DNA of 64,000 nucleotides. It comes from Mermis nigrescens. Its lineage: Eukaryota > Nematoda > Enoplea > Mermithida > Mermithidae. Positions 34,404 through 45,607 of this stretch are shown one piece after another. The stretch lies in the NCBI GenBank assembly GCA_036768485.1, contig JAVLUZ010000826.1, forward strand, positions 129,501 to 193,500, in the 5' to 3' direction. Each line of letters starts with the position of its first letter. Positions within the stretch are counted from its first letter, which is position 1. Under the pieces are notes generated by a model that did no database searches, had not been told where the DNA came from, and saw only the letters and a program-made list of their open reading frames with translations. Both the position numbers and the translations under genes were made by a program.

Positions 34404-34624
34404 ATTATGAATTTGACAGTACTAAGTCGGGAAAAGTCGCGAAAATTGATATAGCGAATAAAAAGATGGCAATTTTAACGTATCTCGCCAAATTATATCT
34501 GTCACACAAAAAAGAAGATAAAATCTTTAAAAAAATTACAAGGGCGCGAAGTTTAAAATTTGGGCAGCCCTAGATACGAAACACACTGCAGACACGGGCA
34601 GCAATCAAATTTTAGGGGCTCATG

Positions 34625-35073
34625 CAGTGTTTTTTTTTGTACAAGGTCCGTTTGTACATGTACAAAGATGGTCCCTAAAAGTCTTTGTACATTTCGTACA
34701 CACAAATTTTTGGGTATTATAATATGGTACAGTAGCGATTTTAGTGTGGCAAAAACAGAGTTGTTCGACCTTTTGTCACGTATTTTAGCAATTTCTAGGT
34801 TTCTGAGGGCAAAAATCAGTAATAATCGTCTCAAAACGGCGCGAAGCGCCAAAAAATTTGGCATTTTTCCATTCAAAATGCAATTTCTGAAATTATAAAG
34901 ATATATAGAACACACAATTGCTCATTTCGGCGCGGAGCGCCGAGAATTTCTGCGAATTTCGAACCTTTTTTGCAGTTTTTGTCTTCCAAAAAATCTTTGT
35001 ACATGTACAAAGCCGGTCCCCAAAAGTCTTTGTACATCGCGAAAAATCTTTGCCGAATACAAAAAAAACCGTG
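34625..35073 (+). mobile_element. Family C hAT-like MITE (C1)
   Basis: A 449-bp element starting CAGTGTTTTTTTTTGTAC and ending TACAAAAAAAACCGTG, with exact duplication GGCTCATG (34,617-34,624 and 35,074-35,081). Subterminal TTTGTACATGTACAAAG palindromes occur at both ends. It contains GGCGCGAAGCGCC (34,838) and CGGCGCGGAGCGCCG (34,928). Confidence 0.93.
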
Positions 35074-35134
35074 GGCTCATGCGACAAAATCGCGAAAAAA
35101 TCGCCAAAAATTGAATTCCTGGAAGTCTGTCGAT

Positions 35135-35303
35135 CAGGCACGTAGCTGGCCGTCCTATTTTGGGGGACCAACACCAATTTTTTCAGATGGGGACTGAGCC
35201 CAAAAATAGCACAAAATAACGTTCAAAAGTCATATTTTTCCGATTTTTCTAAATTTTAGGGGGGGTCCGAACCGCCCCCCATTCACCCGGAGATACGTGC
35301 CTG
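35135..35303. mobile_element. Family B MITE, intact (B5)
   Basis: A 169-bp element, CAGGCACGTAGCTGG to AGATACGTGCCTG, with exact duplication CTGTCGAT (35,127-35,134 and 35,304-35,311). It is the reference for the uninterrupted B unit. Confidence 0.94.
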
Positions 35304-35522
35304 CTGTCGATGTAAGTATAGGGTCTTTGGTTTCTTGGGGACTTGGGGGATGGGCTAGAGATCATATGTGGACGTTTGGGGGTTTCGACTTCCCTCCGAG
35401 AATCCAAGATACCTACCCCCACCACATAATACAAAAGACCATAGAACTGAATTTGTGGCATGTTTTCTGCGATTTTTTGCCAGTTATGCTCCATTCGAGC
35501 CCACCAAGAATTCGGTTATTGC

Positions 35523-36178
35523 TATAGGTGGACAAGGTCAGGGTAGGCAGAGTGCGGAGCATACACGAGCAGCACCAAAATTCTGGGGAGGGGGTGGTGC
35601 AAGATTTTTCAAAAATCAAAAAATGGTCTTAAAAATGGTGATATGGCTAAAAACACCATTTTTCAACGTTTCTCATCGAGCACTATTCATTGGCATCAAA
35701 AAATTGCGAAAAAACGAAAACAAATTTCAAAAATTAAATTCTGGGGGTATTTTGGTTTCTGGGGAGAAATATTCAGCCTTCTGGGGGGTACATTCCCTCC
35801 AAACCCCCTCCCCACGCCCATGTGTGGTGTGCAGTAAAATTCCAGAAGTCCAAAGCAGTAAATATAACGTTCACCATTTTTTTGTTGTCTAAACGACCCA
35901 AGTGGTCAAAATGGCCTATTAAACGTTTTTTCGTAGTAATATCGCATTTTTAAAGCATTTTTAGTCCTTTTTTGACCACATTATCCACTTTTAACCCTTA
36001 AAATACAAAAATTGATCAATTTCGGCGCCTTTTGCGTAAAAAGTACATAAAAGTACTATCGCTGGAAAAATTTTGACATTTTTACCGCTTTTGACCTCAA
36101 AAATAATGAAAAAACCGTCCCGTCAGTTCAAAATCGCCGGACAATACCTGCCTGGCTGATCCTTCAGCGACGGATAAT
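35523..36178 (+). repeat. Family E copy with nested A element
   Basis: GGTGGACAAGGTCAGGGTAGGC start and CGCCGGACAATACCTGCCTG terminal stem. It is split by an A element at 35,560-35,826. Confidence 0.7.
35560..35826 (-). mobile_element. Family A MITE nested in E
   Basis: CATACACGAGCAGCACC start and CCCATGTGTG end, with flanks GTGCGGAG and GTGTGCAG (6/8). Confidence 0.78.
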
Positions 36179-36181
36179 ATC

Positions 36182-36456
36182 CATAGGTGGGCAGCACCAA
36201 AATTCTGATGGGGGGGGGGGGGGGGTGAAAAAATTTTCAAAGGTCAAAAAATGGTCTTAAAAGTGGTCGTATGGCAAAAAAACACCATTTTTCGACGTTT
36301 CTCATCCAGCACTATCCAATGGCGTCAAAAAATCACTAAAAAAGCAAAACAAAATTTCAAAATTTGAATTTTGTGGGGGAGTATTTTGATTTCTGGGGGG
36401 GAGTATTTAAACTTCTGGGGGGTGCATACCCCCCAAACCCCCCACGCCCATGTGTG
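36182..36456 (-). mobile_element. Family A MITE
   Basis: CATAGGTGGGCAGCACC start and CGCCCATGTGTG end, with flanks ATAATATC and GTTATATC (6/8). Confidence 0.8.
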
Positions 36457-36930
36457 GTTATATCCCCCTCCCCATGTGCAAGTAATATGTATGATTATTG
36501 CCCATGTACGGTCGAGATCCAATATTGTAAATGGGCTTAGGCAGCAACCAAATTCTGGAAATCCGATGGGGCGAAATTGCCAAAAAATGACACCAGAAAT
36601 TCAGTTCTGGGGGTCTATCGATTTTTGGGGAGTTCGCTGGATTTTGGCCGGGTCCATACCCCGAGACACCCACGCCCATGTGTGTCCGAGACCTCCCGTA
36701 CATACGCGCTACAGAACCCACGAGTTCGTTTTTGATATTTTTAGGGGTTTTTCCCTGATTATTCGATGCCAGTGGAATAAGCTTGATGGGTATTGCCGAA
36801 AAATATCGTTTTGACCTTTTCGACTCGAAAATTCATAGACCCAGGGACCACACATAGGCGTGGGGGTCTAGGGTCTGAATCCTTCAAAATCCGGCGAACA
36901 CCCTCCTCCCGCTAAATCGATAGACCCCCG
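36457..36930. repeat. G/C-run repeat remnants (family H)
   Basis: GGGTCTATCGATTTTTGGGG, CATACCCCGAGACACCCACG and CACACATAGGCGTGGGGG are A-like ends on different interiors. Related fragments are at 11.2, 15.1, 30.7 and 42.6 kb. Confidence 0.45.
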
Positions 36931-38578
36931 ATCCCCGAATTGAATCTTTGGTGCTATTTTTTGCTACTTCAGGACCCCCACAGAATTTGGATAGTGCCCA
37001 TGAATGCCAGAGACCCCCGCTTTGCCTTGCACACATATTAATATCACCCGCTTTCCTGGCAGGGTCCGTCGGTCGATACCTAGAACACCAATCTAAGTTC
37101 AGCCTCTCGGCGTTTATATCGGAAAAATAATATCTCTTAATATATGTAACATCCAGATTTTGTGGAAAAAATTTCAAAAAATAATTTTTTTTCTCGAATT
37201 TCTCTCTCATTCCATCATAAAAAACTGAAGGAATTACCAAGTTTTTCAGACGTGTTATTTAAAAACAATAATCGTTTTTGTCCTTATATTATTTTCTCGA
37301 GAAAATGTTTCTGAACAAATAACGCGAAAAATATGGACGACTAGGACGGAGTGAGGCTTAGCAATGCATATTCCCGTTACACTCGGTATTTACTCCGCTT
37401 TACACCGTAAAAAATGGACTTACTGCCGGTTTTACAACTGCTGCTCGAACTTAAATCACAGCCTTACAACCGGACTTATAGCCGGTGACGCAGTCTTGAA
37501 AAATGGTAGAAAACGTGAACAATCGAAAACAATTTATTAAACAAATTAGACATTGCAAGTTTACACTTTACACCACTCATAATTGAATACCTTAGCCGTG
37601 ATGGATTTCTCCAGCATAAATCACCCACTATAAAACTTTGATTTTAAAAGTTCTTGTAATTTTTAAAAATCTATTTTGTTTTTTTGTTGCAAAAATTTTT
37701 CGTAAAGTCATTGATATTTCCAAAATTTCATGGAAAAAATATCATAGGACACTTTATTTTTTTGATGATCATATTATGTACGTCGGAAAACATAATTACT
37801 ATTTAGTTCATGCCGCGGCTTGTTTACGTGCTATCTTACAATTAAGCTTTATCAGCAAAGCAAGTAAAAAGTAGATTAGGAAAGCGTGTAAACAAACCGC
37901 CGCATTGCACAAACCCCTGGCAGATTGCCAGGTTATCACACGATCTAATATAAACATTCAAGCAGAAACATTTCTATTTATCTTATGCAACGAGTTAAAA
38001 AATTTTATATTTATGTTAGCCGAAGTTATGAGGCATGGTATGTTCCTATTCCTTGAAACACCCCTGTATACATAGTACATGTAAATAAGCACATAACTCT
38101 CTATCAGTCATAGTGATTAAACATGTAACAGGTGCGATAGGGACTCCCATCCAAAGCAAGTCGTCCCGCCATCCTCTCAATTTTCGACACAACTCCCATT
38201 TATGGCATAAACTTGCGATTTTATGGCAATTTTTAGGTGTTTTTTTGCCATTTTCGGCCAGAAAGTAAGAGTCATTTGACACCCCCTCCCCAAAAATATC
38301 CGACTGACCCCACCCAACATTTTGAGCGCTTATGTACATGACTGGTGAAAATCTACAACCGAAAAAGCGTGCGGCTTTGTCAAATTGCAGAAAAATTACT
38401 TAAACCCGTAGATAGATGTTTCAAACATGGGTAAACTAGTAGCAGATATGTCGAGCGTGTAAACCTGCAAGAGAAATGTTGCAAATAAGCAGATATCGTA
38501 ATAGATGCTTTAAGCGGATAAACCCGCTGAAAGATGTTTCAAGAGGCGAATGTAAAACGTAACATGTCGAGCCATTAC

Positions 38579-38950
38579 GTTCTAAGTCGTCGTCCTGGAC
38601 GTCGAAGCCGCGTCGAAGTCGGCGTCGCGACGGCGCCGGCGGCTCGTAGACGTACGGACGCGACCGATCGCGAACCGGCGCATCTTTGCCGTCGAATATG
38701 AACGCCGACTTGGTTTCGTCCAAAAATTTGTCCAATTTGCGGTCCAATTCCTCCTTGTCCAGCGAACAAACGACGGCCAATTTGGTGGGCATTTTCAGCG
38801 GCTCGCCGCCGCCGCCAATGATCGCGTCGCCGACGTCGAGCGGCGACGCACTGATGACGTCATCGCTGCGGCCGCCGCAAACGTCGAAGCGCGATACGTA
38901 ATCCGGCTCTCGTTTCACACCGTCGCCGACCGATTCGTCGGGCGCGGTGA
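38579..38950 (-). CDS. Zinc-finger/RS protein, internal exon (charged linker)
   Basis: Residues 641-765. The acceptor CTCGTAG|TC is at 38,950/38,951, entering with two bases, and the donor GAAC|GTAATG is at 38,579/38,578, leaving one base. Both phases fit the neighbouring exons. The peptide contains EPDYVSRFDV, polyglycine, LDKEELDRKLDKFLDETKSA and RSRPYVYEPPAPSRRRLR. The LDKxLDxFLDETK segment faintly resembles the C-terminal LDxxLDxYM motifs of CHTOP/UIF-type mRNA-export factors; that is weak and only a suggestion. Strong GC bias marks it as coding against AT-rich introns. Confidence 0.78.
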
Positions 38951-38959
38951 CTACGAGAA

Positions 38960-39510
38960 TAGAGGTTACTTTACACTGATATTCAGTTTACACTTTAAAA
39001 CTAATTTTGAAGTTTGCACTATAACTTTCTACTAATCTGCACTGACATTAGTAATAATATTTAAACGGATATAATACTACTTATACTAATATATACTAGT
39101 TTACACTGATACTGAAGAGGTGCAGACAAGTGATTTACATTATTCACATACCACTTTTCGTCCGACAAACCTACATATCTAAGGTGATAAACCTCCACTA
39201 TTCGTATACACGACTTAAATATGTAACTATGAAGCGGTATGAACAAACACTTTACACCTTTTTAACATATACACTTTTCGTACGATGAACCTATAGCATA
39301 GTTTACATCAACATCTAAGCGGAGCGAAAAACACTACACACTGACTTGTCATCCAATAAATTTATATAAGCTGTTTAGCTGTCCAGTACACCTACACACA
39401 ATTAAAGTACCCGTGTAATGTAGTAATCATTTATCCTCATCTGACTATTTAAACAATTAATCCACCGAGCGTACAAACTTTGCTGACCTAATTAAGAAGT
39501 TCCTTTACAC
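38960..39510. repeat. TTTACAC-rich segment
   Basis: TTTACACT and close variants recur (for example at about 38,972, 38,988, 39,100, 39,252 and 39,502), as in the repeats at 46.3 and 53-56 kb. Confidence 0.45.
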
Positions 39511-40032
39511 AACATGTAATCGGACAATCCCTAATGCGACTTTTCAATCATTATTTCCGCTTTATAATTACTTCGTTTTATTTTATTTTTTGCGACATTT
39601 TCATCGGTTTAAATTCTTCAATTCGTTCGATTTTTACATCGAAATTCACTTTAAACCATCGAGTTCACCGTACACTTTACATCAGAATACAACCGTTAAA
39701 CCGCATAAAAACGACCAGTGTATAAATTCTCGAAAAGAACAGCCATTCCCGCTGATCTATTTAAATTTTAGCTTTACAGAGACGATCAGATTCTGAAGTT
39801 GTTTAAACCGGCTTTTGAATTCATTTTTTAGGAAGCTTTTTAAATTTTCAGATGATGAAAGTTTGAAATTTTTTAAAACTATAAGAGGTAATATACATTA
39901 GTTGCGGAACGATCCCAAATCCGCTACAGTAATATCACTTTGAATTCACAAAAGTGGAACTTAACGGCCGCGTTATAATTTTTAGTAATAATTTTATTTT
40001 TAGAGGTATATACGTAATACTTCTTGTAATAA

Positions 40033-40360
40033 TTTCTGATAATTCATAAATATTATAAATAATAATTTTTTGCTAATAATAATTAATAATTTCTGATAAT
40101 TCATAAATATTATAAATAATAATTTTTGCTAATAATAATTAATAATTTCTGATAATTCATAAATATTATAAATAATAATTTTTTGCTAATAATAATTAAT
40201 AATTTCTGATAATTCATAAATATTATAAATAATAATTTTTTGCAAATAATAATTAATAATTTCTGATAATTCATAAATATTATAAATAATAATTTCTTGC
40301 TAATAATAATTAATAATTTGTGATAATTTATAAATATTATAAATAACAATTTTTTTAAAT
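40033..40360. repeat. 57-bp AT-rich satellite, six units
   Basis: TTTCTGATAATTCATAAATA begins units at 40,033, 40,090, 40,146, 40,203, 40,260 and 40,317 (spacing 56-57), each followed by TTATAAATAATAATTTTTTG. Confidence 0.92.
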
Positions 40361-41122
40361 TATTACTACTTTCAAAATATGTGAATCTTTACAAAACATT
40401 ATATAATGCTACAGCTAACATAAATTTACATAATTATTAATTCTGAGGTAAGAAGCACTTCTTGCATTGAAATAGCGAAAATTAGTGGGTCAAATATGAC
40501 ACAAAACGCATAAAAATGACGATTTAAATCGCTGCTGACTCAATCGACGTGGTAGACAATACTTAGCATAGTAATAATCAATGTAAAATAGAAAAAGCAA
40601 TAAAAATCTTATAATAAAAAATTAATTAATTATAAAAAATACAAAATCAAGACATATTTTTGACGTCAATTTTTCTAGTCAATATTTATAACGATTTTCA
40701 TGAAAACTTAAACAGACCAAAATAAACGTTTACTACTCCGACGATCGAATCCTTGAATCAAAAGGGCCAATATTAAATTTTTTTAATCACAGAAACATAG
40801 TAAACTCAAAATGGTCGTCTGTTTATAAAATAAAAAAACAAGAAAACAACTCGAAATCGAAAGAATGTCGCAGGGCGAACTTTCAAATTTGGCCACAGTA
40901 TAGCTGATTATCCATATCATATATAATATACACACAGGCAGAGCCTAAATTTTGAGGATCTGCGGGGTCCAAAAATTTTGACAGGTACTTAATTGAAAAA
41001 TGACAGAAAAAATTGAGAAAACAATTTTCGAAAATTTTAAATTGAAGATTTTTTTTCAAATTCGGGTTTTTCAAACTTCCCCATACGTACTGTTCTCGCC
41101 ACGAAATTCGAACGACTAACAG

Positions 41123-41310
41123 TCATACGTGGCAGCAAGAAAATTCTGGGTGCAAGATTTCTCAAAGGTCAAAAAATTGCCTTGAAAATGGTGGTAAGGC
41201 GTAAAAAACACCATTCGTCGACGTTTCTCATCAATCACTATCCATTGGCATCAAAAATTGCGAAAAAAACGGAAAAAAATTTCAATCACACATAGGCGTG
41301 GAGGGCGGGG
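41123..41310 (-). mobile_element. Family A MITE fragment
   Basis: CATACGTGGCAGCAAGAAAA to CACACATAGGCGTGG. The C/G-run interior has been lost. Confidence 0.65.
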
Positions 41311-41336
41311 TGGGGTCCAGGCAGGACAATGTTTTT

Positions 41337-41679
41337 TGTACTCGGCAAAGATTTTTACCGATGTACAAAAGACTTTTCGGGACCGTCTTCGTACATGTAC
41401 AAAGAATTGTGGGAAGACAAAAATTGCAAAAAAAGGGTCTGAAATTCGCAAAATTTTCGCGCTTCGCGCCGAAATGAGTAATTGCGTGTTCTGTATATAT
41501 GTATTTATAATGACTAGCTAAAAGTACACAACCGAAAGTCGAACAAGTCTGTTTTTAACACACTAAAATCGCTACTATACCGTATTATAGTACCCAAAAA
41601 TTTGTTTGTACGAAATGTAAAAAGAATTTCGGGGACCATCTTTGTACATGTAGAAACGGACCTTGTACAAAAAACACTG
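41337..41679 (-). mobile_element. Family C MITE (C3)
   Basis: CAATGTTTTTTGTACTCGGC start and CAAAAAACACTG end, with flanks AGGCAGGA and GGTCAGGA (6/8). It contains GCGCTTCGCGCC at 41,459. Confidence 0.8.
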
Positions 41680-41688
41680 GGTCAGGAC

Positions 41689-42066
41689 CAGGGGTGTTCG
41701 CAGCATTTTTTAAGCGGGGGAGGGGGGCGGCTTAAAAATTGGTGACCATATATTTCGATATACGTTCGCCGGGGCACCAAATGAAATGCATTTTCTGACG
41801 TTTCCGACAAAGCTGTATCCATTGAGCTAATAAAATTCAAATGTTTCGGAAAAAATTCATTTTTGCTCAATAAACTATAAAAAATGACGTTTTTCTGGAT
41901 GCACTTGAGCCTGAATTAATGAGAATAATTATTCTAAGGCGCGAAGCGCCAGAAATTCTGATTTTTTTCGATAAAAAGATGTCAATTTTCATGCATTTTC
42001 TTACTTCTTCAAAAGTATTTTTGGGCCAAGTGGGGGCGCCGCCCCCGCCCCCTGCGTACGTCCATG
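41689..42066 (+). mobile_element. hAT-like MITE (family M)
   Basis: A 378-bp element starting CAGGGGTGTTCGCAGC and ending CGTACGTCCATG, with exact duplication GTCAGGAC (41,681-41,688 and 42,067-42,074). It contains the perfect mini-hairpin GGCGCGAAGCGCC (41,938-41,950) and GGGGGCGCCGCCCCC. It abuts C3 on the left; an F-like end (CATATATGATCTTGAGAG) starts at 42,075. Confidence 0.9.
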
Positions 42067-42165
42067 GTCAGGACCATATATGATCTTGAGAGTTTAGGGG
42101 ATCGCAGTCACACATGGGTGTGGTAGGGGGATGAGGCTTTGGAGGGGTTTGACAATACCTGTAGT

Positions 42166-42363
42166 CAGGGGCGGATTTAGGGGGGCGGGGGGGGGCGGCC
42201 GCCCCCCCCCATTGGCCCAAAAAAATGCGCAAAATTAAGGATTTTTTGAGCGATTTTTAGCGATTTTCGGGTAAAAAGGGCTAATTTTTCCGCCCAAGTC
42301 AGGGTTCCGCCCCCCCTTAGGGGTACCGCCCCCCCCCTTACGAAAATCCTAGATCCGCCACTG
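42166..42363. mobile_element. hAT-like MITE (family J)
   Basis: A 198-bp element starting CAGGGGCGGATTTAGG and ending CCTAGATCCGCCACTG, with exact duplication CCTGTAGT (42,158-42,165 and 42,364-42,371). CAGGGGCGGAT-type ends are known from hAT MITEs of other animals. Confidence 0.93.
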
Positions 42364-42850
42364 CCTGTAGTGGCTGGAATTTTGAGGGGTCCCGGCCAGT
42401 TTTAGGGAGGGGGTTAATGACCACTATTTTTGGCCAAAACGGCCAAAAACTGCGTAAAAAAACGGCCGAAAAATTCGACTTTTTTCAATGATAGGGGGTC
42501 AAAATTTTCATGCTTTAGGGTGATATGGGAACGTCTGACTTTAGGTGGGAGGGATCCCCCATACCCCTATTATATTTACGGGTTTGACCCCCTATAATCC
42601 GTTAGACCCCGAAATCGATAGACCACCGGGAATTAAAATTTGTGGCACGCTTCTTTATTATGTTAGCCGGTTTTACACCATCCAGTACCACAGAATTTGG
42701 CTGCTGCCTATTACGGTAGCACCCCAGATCAGTTTTCAATCGCCACAGAAATTATTTCAATGCTGTGCATATCTGATCTGACATTTTAGGTGAGTCTGCC
42801 CCATCGGACCCCTCCTCAGAATTCAGCTGCCGCCAAACTATGGTCACAAT

Positions 42851-43078
42851 CATACCTAAGGTGGGGTTCGGGGGTATGCACCCCCCAAACCAAAATACCC
42901 CCCAGAATTCTATTTTTGAAAATAAAATTGTTTTTATCGCAATTTTTTGATGCGGATAGTGCTCGTCGAGAAACGTTTAAAAATGGTCTTTTTTTCGCCA
43001 TACCACCATTTTTAAGGCCATTTTTTACCTTTGATAAATCTTGCACACCCCCAAGAATTTAGGTGCCGCCCACCTATG
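42851..43078 (+). mobile_element. Family A MITE next to a splice donor
   Basis: CATACCTAAGGTGGGG start and GCCCACCTATG end, with flanks GTCACAAT and GTCAAGAA (5/8). Its right edge is 17 bases from the end of the coding exon at 43,095. Its reverse reading supplies GGTGGGCGG and GGGGG just inside the intron. Confidence 0.72.
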
Positions 43079-43094
43079 GTCAAGAATGTTTTAC

Positions 43095-44339
43095 CGGATG
43101 ATTCCTTCAACTGAGCCAATGTCTCTTGTACGTTTTTGATCAAATCCGGTTCGTTTTGTACCGAATCCGGATTGGTCAGCTTGGTGAGCAAGTCTTTCAT
43201 TTTACGTTCGTTGTCCAATCGTTGCCGTCGGCTGTCTGCCAAACTTTTTATCATCAAATAACGTCTATTTTCGTGTAAAAGATGAGCAGGAGTCGAATTT
43301 ATTTCCGTCTGCAGCAAAACTTCCAGCACGACGTCGACGTTACGGTCGTCGCTCTGGCCGACGGTCATCAAAACGTTGGCCAATACTTCGTCGGTGGCTC
43401 GTTCCTGATTGGCCGACGACGACGGCGTAGCTCGATCCTGATTGGTCGGTAACACGGAAGAAGCGACCGATGGCGCGTTGGCTAAACTTTGATCGGTCGA
43501 CGGCGCTCGATTCTGATTCGTCGAGGAAGCAACCAATGGCGCGTTGGCTAAATTTTGATTGGTCAAAGGCGCTCGATTCTGATTGGTCGGCCCTGTCAAC
43601 GGAGCGGCCAATGGCGCGCCGGCTGATTTTCGATTGGCCGACGCGACGACGCCTATATTCTGATTGGTCGACGTGATCGGACTCGTCGTCGCGTTAGCTT
43701 TACGTCGATCGGACGACGAAGCGATAGGCACGGTAACGCTTGACGATTTTGCCGCGCTTACGACAACAGACGCGTCGGAACTAAATATTGCCGACGCGAA
43801 TGACGAAACGGGGGACGCGGCCGTCTTCGTGGATGCGACGAGGCGTTTCATCGCCATAACAGGAAAACCTGTGCGACGGACGGTCGGGTTTTGAGCCGGG
43901 CTGCTATTGGCTGTTGGATTCGACGTGGGCGGAGCCAATTTAGCGTTGTACGAAAGAGTGGGCGTGGCTAAGCCGATGCTATATGACGCGACAGGCAAAT
44001 AAACGCCCGAGTTATTAAGCGAAGGGGGCGTGGCTGGGCCGACGCTAGGAATCAAAGTGGGTGTGGCCAACCGAGCGGTCTGATTCGCTGGTGGCGGAGC
44101 TTGTAGCAGTAGAGTTGGCGGTGGAATATACGTGGGCGGTGGTCGCGTGAACATCATTGGGTCAAAGTGCAGAGGGGGCGGAGCCGAAGTCAGAGTAGGT
44201 GGGGCTACGGCCGACGAATGAACGACGGGCTGAACAATTGGAGGGGCGGAGCTTGCCACGACAGCGACTTTATTGCGGACCAATGGCGATTGAGCCGACG
44301 GAGTCGTGCTTAAACCCGTCTCTTTGTCGTTTGTACTGG
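43095..44339 (-). CDS. Zinc-finger/RS protein, internal exon (Pro/Ala/Ser-rich, TNQNRA repeats)
   Basis: Residues 226-641. The acceptor TTTTTTTAAAG|CC is at 44,339/44,340 and the donor TCATCCG|GTAAAA at 43,095/43,094. The upstream exon leaves one base and this one supplies two, and likewise at the 3' side. The first half is low-complexity Pro/Ala/Ser. The middle has TNQNRA/TNQNLANAP repeats. The last 100 residues look folded: VVLEVLLQTEINSTP, ENRRYLMIKSLADSRRQRLD, ERKMKDLLTKLTNP. The frame stays open into D2 upstream and into an A element downstream, but those parts are transposon and lie outside the splice sites. Function unknown. Confidence 0.8.
43400..43680. repeat. CTGATTGGTCG exonic repeat
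   Basis: CTGATTGG(T/C)CG words occur near 43,408, 43,438, 43,512 (variant), 43,579 and 43,661, encoding TNQNRA-like peptides on the minus strand. They match the MARCHF5 tail repeat at 862-1113. Confidence 0.75.
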
Positions 44340-44375
44340 CTTTAAAAAAATTTGAAACAACGAGTATTGGAAGTA

Positions 44376-44811
44376 CAGTGCTCTCCATGACAGTTGACGC
44401 ACCATTATTGTACGATAGAGAGCGCCGCCTTTTGTCCATTATTCTGTATCTACTTGTATTTTATTATAGGATATTATTCTGACATGCCAGTAATGCGGCG
44501 ACGCATTGGAGCAATTTAGCTATTAATAGCAACAAGAAAACGAAGTGCGCACGTGAATGGCGTTGAAATGCGCATGTGAAGGCATTGGATCGCGCGCGCT
44601 TCCCATGGCATTCACGTGCTCGCTTCTTTTCTTGATGCTATTAATAGCTAAATTGCTTCATCTGCGTCGCCGCATTAACGGCATGTTAGAGAATAATATC
44701 CAATAATAAAAACAACGTGATACAGAATAACGAACAGAGCGCGGAGCCCGTGACGCATTATCTAACATTAATCTTATAATAATGGTGCGTCAACTTTCAT
44801 GGCGAGCACTG
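44376..44811. mobile_element. Tc1/mariner-type fold-back MITE (D2)
   Basis: A 436-bp inverted repeat, CAGTGCTCTCCATGACAG and the reverse of TTTCATGGCGAGCACTG, flanked by TA. It shares AATTTAGCTATTAATAGC at the centre-proximal arms with D1. It lies 36 bases upstream of the acceptor of the exon at 44,339. Confidence 0.88.
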
Positions 44812-45607
44812 TAGTCACCAAAGAATTATTTAAGTGATATTTCTACAATTAGGAAATACGGGTCTTAAGGCAATTCTACTTCACAGTAGGTTTCATATTT
44901 CGCATGCAAGTTTACGTACCGTCTTATTTTCTGTACAGTACTTACATACATATTACATTATTCAATTTCTTCCCTAACATCCGGAAAAGTACATACTATG
45001 TTTTTAATAAACATCCTCAGTTTCAAAGGATATTATTGAAACAAATCTGGATAAGAATTTAATTCAATTTTATTCAGAATATTTTAAATATTTTATTTTC
45101 AAAGGTTAGAATGTGCTAATTTCACACGAAAAATTCAAATCGAATACAGTCTGAAGCAGCTTTAATTGTCCAAAGAAACAAAAGCTGATACAGGCCGACT
45201 TCGACAACAAAAAACAATGAATCTTGAAAGGAAGTAAAGTAAGGCAAAAAGAATAGAAGAGAAATTATTTAAAATTCTTTCAATGGAAGTTGTGTTTGCT
45301 TTAATCGTCAGCTTTGATTTAATTGAAATTTATTTCGAATTTAGCTAAATTGTAGTCGAATTTAACTCAAGTTTTAGTCAACTTTAAAGGAGCAAAAGGT
45401 CAAGCATCAGATTTATTAAAGCTTTTAGTTTTGTTCAAGTTTATGTCATCAAGCTTTAATATTAAACTTTACATAAATTAACTTTAGTCCAAGTTAAACC
45501 AAATAATGTAAGAAGAAACCCCAATTTAAGGACATAAGGACCAATTTTTGCAGCAAAATTTGACTGAAATTTTTCAAAAATTAATAGATAAAAAATACGA
45601 CATATAA

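Larger units (their letters stand above)
28267..38578 (-). other. Zinc-finger gene intron 6 (10.3 kb)
   Basis: From C|GTAATG (38,578) to TTGAAG (28,267). It holds A, B, C and E elements listed separately, plus G/C-run remnants at 29,760-31,060 and 36,457-36,930. I see nothing in 31,060-31,480, 32,840-33,390, 33,560-34,130 or 37,250-38,080. Confidence 0.6.
38951..43094 (-). other. Zinc-finger gene intron 5
   Basis: It contains TTTACAC-rich sequence (38,960-39,500), the 57-bp AT satellite, and A, C, M and J elements. 39,500-40,030 and 40,365-41,120 are AT-rich with nothing recognised. Confidence 0.6.

Noticed and set aside
40110..40349. Open frame of repeated LLIIISKKLLFIIFMNYQK
   Set aside because: A direct translation of the 57-bp AT satellite.
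43012..44439. Taking the whole 475-codon open frame as the coding exon
   Set aside because: Its first about 20 codons are inside D2 and its last about 6 inside an A element. Splice sites at 44,339 and 43,095 fit the phases of the neighbours.
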